Assembly (NCBI RefSeq): GCF_013113835.1
Contig: NZ_VTYQ01000001.1
Location: 434,001-498,000, forward strand
Direction: 5' to 3'
Source of the DNA: Vibrio sp. RE88
Lineage (GTDB): Bacteria; Pseudomonadota; Gammaproteobacteria; Enterobacterales; Vibrionaceae
DNA length: 64,000 nt
Shown: positions 61,289 through 64,000 of the stretch, in pieces
Layout of the letters: every line of letters begins with the position of its first letter
How positions within the stretch are numbered: position 1 is the first letter of the stretch
Notes under the pieces: generated by a model
Database searches by the model: none
What the model was told of the DNA's origin: nothing
The model's input: only the letters and a program-made list of their open reading frames with translations
Translations under genes and position numbers: made by a program

Positions 61289-61843
61289 TTAGCAGTTGGT
61301 ATTTTCAATTCGAACGGTACAGACACAGCCTTCTGCAGGGCAGGTGCCTGATGACCTTCCACCGAAGGAGTCATAGATTACATAGCATCCCTGCGGCAGA
61401 GTGGTTATGTTGGTACTGTTAAGTTCAGTGTCAGAAAAAGAGTGTTCAAAGCCAATTACTGTATGGCGATTGCCGATGGCTGTTGTGAGATCATCAGTTG
61501 TACCTAGCGTCATAAAATCGAGCATGGTCAATGCATCTCCCGATTCGCCCTCACTTTCTGGGCATAGAGCTCCCCAGTCGACCTCTACAGTGCCGATACC
61601 GAAATCCAAGATATAATCCTGCTGATTCCCCGGGTTCGAGGTACTTGGCGTTAATCCGTTAACATAGGCTTTAGCGCTGACTTGACTTATCACGCCTTCC
61701 ATTGCGTTTGCAATGCCTTCCAGCGTTGCTTCACGAGCAGATTTTTGAAGGTTGAGAAATTGAGGCGCAGCCACGACGGCCAGAACACCTAGAATCACCA
61801 CGACGGTAACCAACTCGATTAATGTAAAACCTGATTTTTTCAT
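61289..61843 (-). CDS. Type IV pilin-like protein (prepilin)
   Basis: This 184-residue protein has a class III prepilin leader: MKKSG, then FTLIELVTVVVILGVLAVVA, where PilD would cut before Phe and methylate it. The rest is a globular head with several Cys that could form the C-terminal disulfide loop. The length fits MshA-like or major pilin subunits rather than minor pseudopilins. The gene stands alone, without pilus assembly genes in view. The start is the ATG at 61843. Confidence 0.9.
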   Translation of the reverse strand: MKKSGFTLIELVTVVVILGVLAVVAAPQFLNLQKSAREATLEGIANAMEGVISQVSAKAYVNGLTPSTSNPGNQQDYILDFGIGTVEVDWGALCPESEGESGDALTMLDFMTLGTTDDLTTAIGNRHTVIGFEHSFSDTELNSTNITTLPQGCYVIYDSFGGRSSGTCPAEGCVCTVRIENTNC

Positions 61844-62026
61844 CAAACTTCAATACGCCTATCATCGATGCACGTGTTGACTTTAATCGCGCGCCAGAAC
61901 TATCCAACAGGGGTAATTACGGAGACAAAACAAATAACTACAACTACGGATAAATTGCCATTTATATAACTAAGGTTAATAAATGAAGGCAGGAAAAGCT
62001 ACTCGAACCTTGTCATTTGGTACTTT

Positions 62027-62051
62027 AGTTAATAATAATCAATTGCATTAA
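62027..62051. promoter_or_regulatory. Possible Fur-type operator before the ferric reductase gene
   Basis: GTTAAT-N13-ATTAAC (62027-62032 and 62046-62051), with AATAATAATCAATTGC between, is AT-rich and palindromic, as Fur sites are. The match to the 19-bp Fur consensus is weak. The rest of the gap from 61847 to 62106 has nothing I recognise. Confidence 0.35.
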
Positions 62052-62106
62052 CCTCATGTTATCACTATCCTAACAAGCTGATTTTGATTCTATAAATATC
62101 ACCGCT

Positions 62107-62838
62107 ATGAGCTCAGACGCTTTCTTCGACCACCTCTTCGAGTACGCGCAACAGGTAACGCCTTATCTGGCTGGTGCGATTTCACCGATCCCCGAAGATG
62201 CGCCTCAGCAAGACATTATCCATGTCGATCATCCGTGCAGTGAAAATATCCAAGACCTGTATGAGCGCCTTAAGGCGGCTCATCCGGAAGCCGGTTCTGC
62301 CTATTGGTTAACCCGAACGTGGGATCTGATTTGTTGGCAACCCGTCTACCTTTCATTCATCTCCATTTATGCGTTGCACGGTTTACCCGATCTCACTCGC
62401 ATTGGACAAAAAGTGCAGCCGGAGTTTGTCGCGGGCTTTCAATTCGAGTCGACAGAGCATGTTCATGGCACAGAAGCGGAGTTGGTGGCAAAAGCAGGCG
62501 TTCAACTGCAGGCGTTGTTTGCTTTTTTCCGTGAGGAGATGAGCCAGTGGACACGGATTCGTCCGGGCTTTACCAACCACTTGTTCGCTGATGGCGTGCT
62601 GGGTTGTCTGGTCAAGCTGAGCAAGTTTGCCCCTCATATTCCCAATGACTATCTGCTTAAGCAGGCTTCACTTTGGTTGGATGCGTGTGGGCTGCCCGCT
62701 AAATTGGCCAAAACACTGACCGTGGATGAACAAAGTGGAGAGCTGAAACTGGTGCGCACCAGCTGCTGTCTGGTGTACAAATGCCACGGACGTAAACTCT
62801 GCGAGGATTGTCCGCGACATCCGGATAATAAAGCCTAG
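62107..62838 (+). CDS. Siderophore ferric iron reductase (FhuF-like)
   Basis: This 243-residue cytoplasmic protein has the FhuF-like C-terminus with four Cys (SCCLVYKCHGRKLCEDCPRH; C-C-x4-C-x4-C-x2-C pattern) that binds a [2Fe-2S] cluster. Such proteins reduce and release iron from imported ferric siderophores of the aerobactin, vibrioferrin or similar type. The ATG lacks a strong ribosome site. It is convergent with an MFS gene that may export a siderophore. No siderophore synthesis gene is visible in the window. Confidence 0.88.
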   Translation: MSSDAFFDHLFEYAQQVTPYLAGAISPIPEDAPQQDIIHVDHPCSENIQDLYERLKAAHPEAGSAYWLTRTWDLICWQPVYLSFISIYALHGLPDLTRIGQKVQPEFVAGFQFESTEHVHGTEAELVAKAGVQLQALFAFFREEMSQWTRIRPGFTNHLFADGVLGCLVKLSKFAPHIPNDYLLKQASLWLDACGLPAKLAKTLTVDEQSGELKLVRTSCCLVYKCHGRKLCEDCPRHPDNKA

Positions 62839-64000
62839 CTCTGTGTTTCTAACGCTCCGGCGCTACGTTGTTTAAGCGCGATGGTGAGAATGATCGCGGA
62901 AAAGCCGATACAAATGTAGATCGGGTAAATCGGATTAATGGTCGCACTAACAGCCAGTAGTGAAGCAAGTCCATATCCGAGCGTGTGCGACATTGAAATA
63001 TACCCCGAAATCGCACCGGGTGAGCTTTTGTCTGTCTCTGTGGCTTTTGCCGTATAAGCAGGGACCAAGAGTGCAGCGCCGCTGGCCGCAATTGCCATTG
63101 CAACGCCAAATAGCCAGATGTTGGGTATAAGAAACAAAACAAACCCAGTCAGCATTACCAAGCCGCCTAACTGATACATTGCCGTCGGCGTCAGCTTTTT
63201 TTTCTTGATCACCAGTACCTGAGTACTCAGAGTCATGGCAGCACTGATCGTGAGAAGAATGCCGATAGCATTACTGATCTGGTCAGTCGACCATTCTGTG
63301 ACGCTGAAAATCAGTGGAGAGAAACTGTATTGCAGCAAAGCGATGACCGCACACAGTAGTAAACCGGACAACAGAAATGGCATCAGTGGAGCATTAGGTA
63401 TCCAGGAAGGACGAGGTTTTTCTTTACCTGCACATGGTTTGTCCAATGGCGGGGAAGGGAGCCAGTAGGCACCCATTAACGCTAAGGCAGGGAACAGCAC
63501 CATCACCATTAATGGGGCGAAAGGTGAGAACTTCAGTAGCACAATAGAAAGCAAAGGCCCAAGTAGACGCCCCGTGCTGAGACCAATACTCACGGAAGTA
63601 ATGGCCTGAATCCGGTTTTGCTCACCACAAAGGAGAATCGCCCAATGTTGGCTAGCGGGAACCATGCCGGCAACGGTGCAGCCGTAGATGATTCGCGCAA
63701 ACACGAGCCCCGCTAGACACCACCCAATCCATTGTTCTCCTTGATCACTGAGTACCGCAAACACCAGCAATAGCAAAAAGCTGACTGCCATTCCCAGCAG
63801 TGCTTGGATGACGACTCGTTTCGGACCAAATTGATCGCTGTGGCGTCCCCAGTAAGGGGCGGCGGGGAGAAACAGAAAACTCCCAACGGCAATTAAGATT
63901 GACCACGTCGGCAAGGCAAAAGCGGAGTGCTCAACCAGAAAGGGCAATGATACCAAAAGCCCATTTTGACCAATGCCCATCAAGGCGGCGATTAAACCAA
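62835..64000 (-). CDS. MFS transporter (5' end outside window)
   Basis: This major facilitator protein lacks its first residues; the frame stays open to the window edge and reads into MFS helix 1 (GLIAALMGIGQNGLLVSLPF). The visible part holds about eleven helices and the helix 2-3 loop motif GRHSDQFGPKRVV, typical of drug or metabolite efflux proteins. Its stop overlaps that of the siderophore ferric reductase gene by 3 bases. In Vibrio such transporters may export siderophores, but this is context only. Confidence 0.88.
   Translation of the reverse strand, partial: GLIAALMGIGQNGLLVSLPFLVEHSAFALPTWSILIAVGSFLFLPAAPYWGRHSDQFGPKRVVIQALLGMAVSFLLLLVFAVLSDQGEQWIGWCLAGLVFARIIYGCTVAGMVPASQHWAILLCGEQNRIQAITSVSIGLSTGRLLGPLLSIVLLKFSPFAPLMVMVLFPALALMGAYWLPSPPLDKPCAGKEKPRPSWIPNAPLMPFLLSGLLLCAVIALLQYSFSPLIFSVTEWSTDQISNAIGILLTISAAMTLSTQVLVIKKKKLTPTAMYQLGGLVMLTGFVLFLIPNIWLFGVAMAIAASGAALLVPAYTAKATETDKSSPGAISGYISMSHTLGYGLASLLAVSATINPIYPIYICIGFSAIILTIALKQRSAGALETQS

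Noticed and set aside
62027..62051. A confident Fur box
   Set aside because: It is palindromic and AT-rich but matches the 19-bp Fur consensus only at about half of the positions; kept only as a weak candidate.
1..64000. tRNA, rRNA, CRISPR arrays, insertion sequences, phage attachment sites
   Set aside because: I looked for cloverleaf-like sequences, regularly spaced repeats, transposase motifs and flanking repeats and saw none that I can support.

Overview
The window looks like a Vibrio chromosome (Vibrionaceae). The evidence is the malT / malP-malQ / glgB block with CRP-like and MalT-box-like sites, a ParD-like gene joined to a second methionine aminopeptidase, a VC0807-type membrane protein, an NfsB/FRase-I type nitroreductase, many TTG starts with good ribosome sites, and the overall mix of small accessory regulators and acetyltransferases. 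The accessory-rich content would suit chromosome II, but this is an inference and I cannot name the species. I saw no rRNA, tRNA, CRISPR array, insertion sequence or replication origin.

Layout. 1-1.4 kb: the tail of a GNAT gene and a LysR regulator. 1.4-11.8 kb: maltodextrin and glycogen metabolism (malT divergent from malP-malQ, then glgB). MalT with maltotriose and CRP should switch on the phosphorylase and amylomaltase, and GlgB links the pathway to glycogen. 11.9-17.8 kb: a run of small genes (GNAT, AlaX-like editing protein, S66 peptidase, DUF2834), a DUF1800/DUF1501 pair with a Tat signal, and a START-domain protein. 17.9-27.2 kb: a VOC protein, a RelA/SpoT-fold protein, LysR and AraC regulators, two tandem GNATs, an alpha/beta hydrolase, a flavodoxin-fold oxidoreductase fused to an NTF2 domain, a secreted SnoaL-like protein and an SDR. 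27.5-33.2 kb: a tight seven-gene operon (DedA, ATP-grasp, DinB-like, NRDE, YHS, DoxX, and an OlsF-like double acyltransferase) with a membrane-lipid theme.

33.5-47.2 kb: a KdgM-type porin with a perfect palindrome in its promoter, two DMT exporters, a HAD phosphatase, a bacterial PARP-family ADP-ribosyltransferase facing a ParD-like/methionine-aminopeptidase pair, a tandem T-fold (QueD-like) protein, a DUF1826 gene behind a Zur-like box, a chemoreceptor, and a secreted SnoaL-like protein next to an HxlR regulator. 47.25-51.9 kb: a frameshifted C-terminal remnant of a DJ-1/PfpI gene abuts a two-gene Hachiman anti-phage system (hamA-hamB). 52.1-53.9 kb: a YgiN-like monooxygenase, a nitroreductase and an SRAP protein. 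53.9-61.2 kb: an RpiR regulator divergent from a four-gene compatible-solute operon (PTS EIIBC, GH38 mannosylglycerate hydrolase, GH13 glucosylglycerate/sucrose-type phosphorylase, membrane-anchored EIIA). 61.2-64 kb: a type IV pilin-like gene, a siderophore ferric reductase and the start of an MFS transporter cut by the window edge.

The best candidates for something new are: the ParD-like/aminopeptidase pair with its symmetric four-half-site operator; the PARP protein with a cysteine knuckle; the RelA/SpoT-fold protein; the seven-gene lipid operon; and the combined mannosyl-/glucosyl-glycerate PTS operon with an anchored EIIA. Hachiman itself is a known defence system. All identifications rest on reading motifs by eye; no database search was run.
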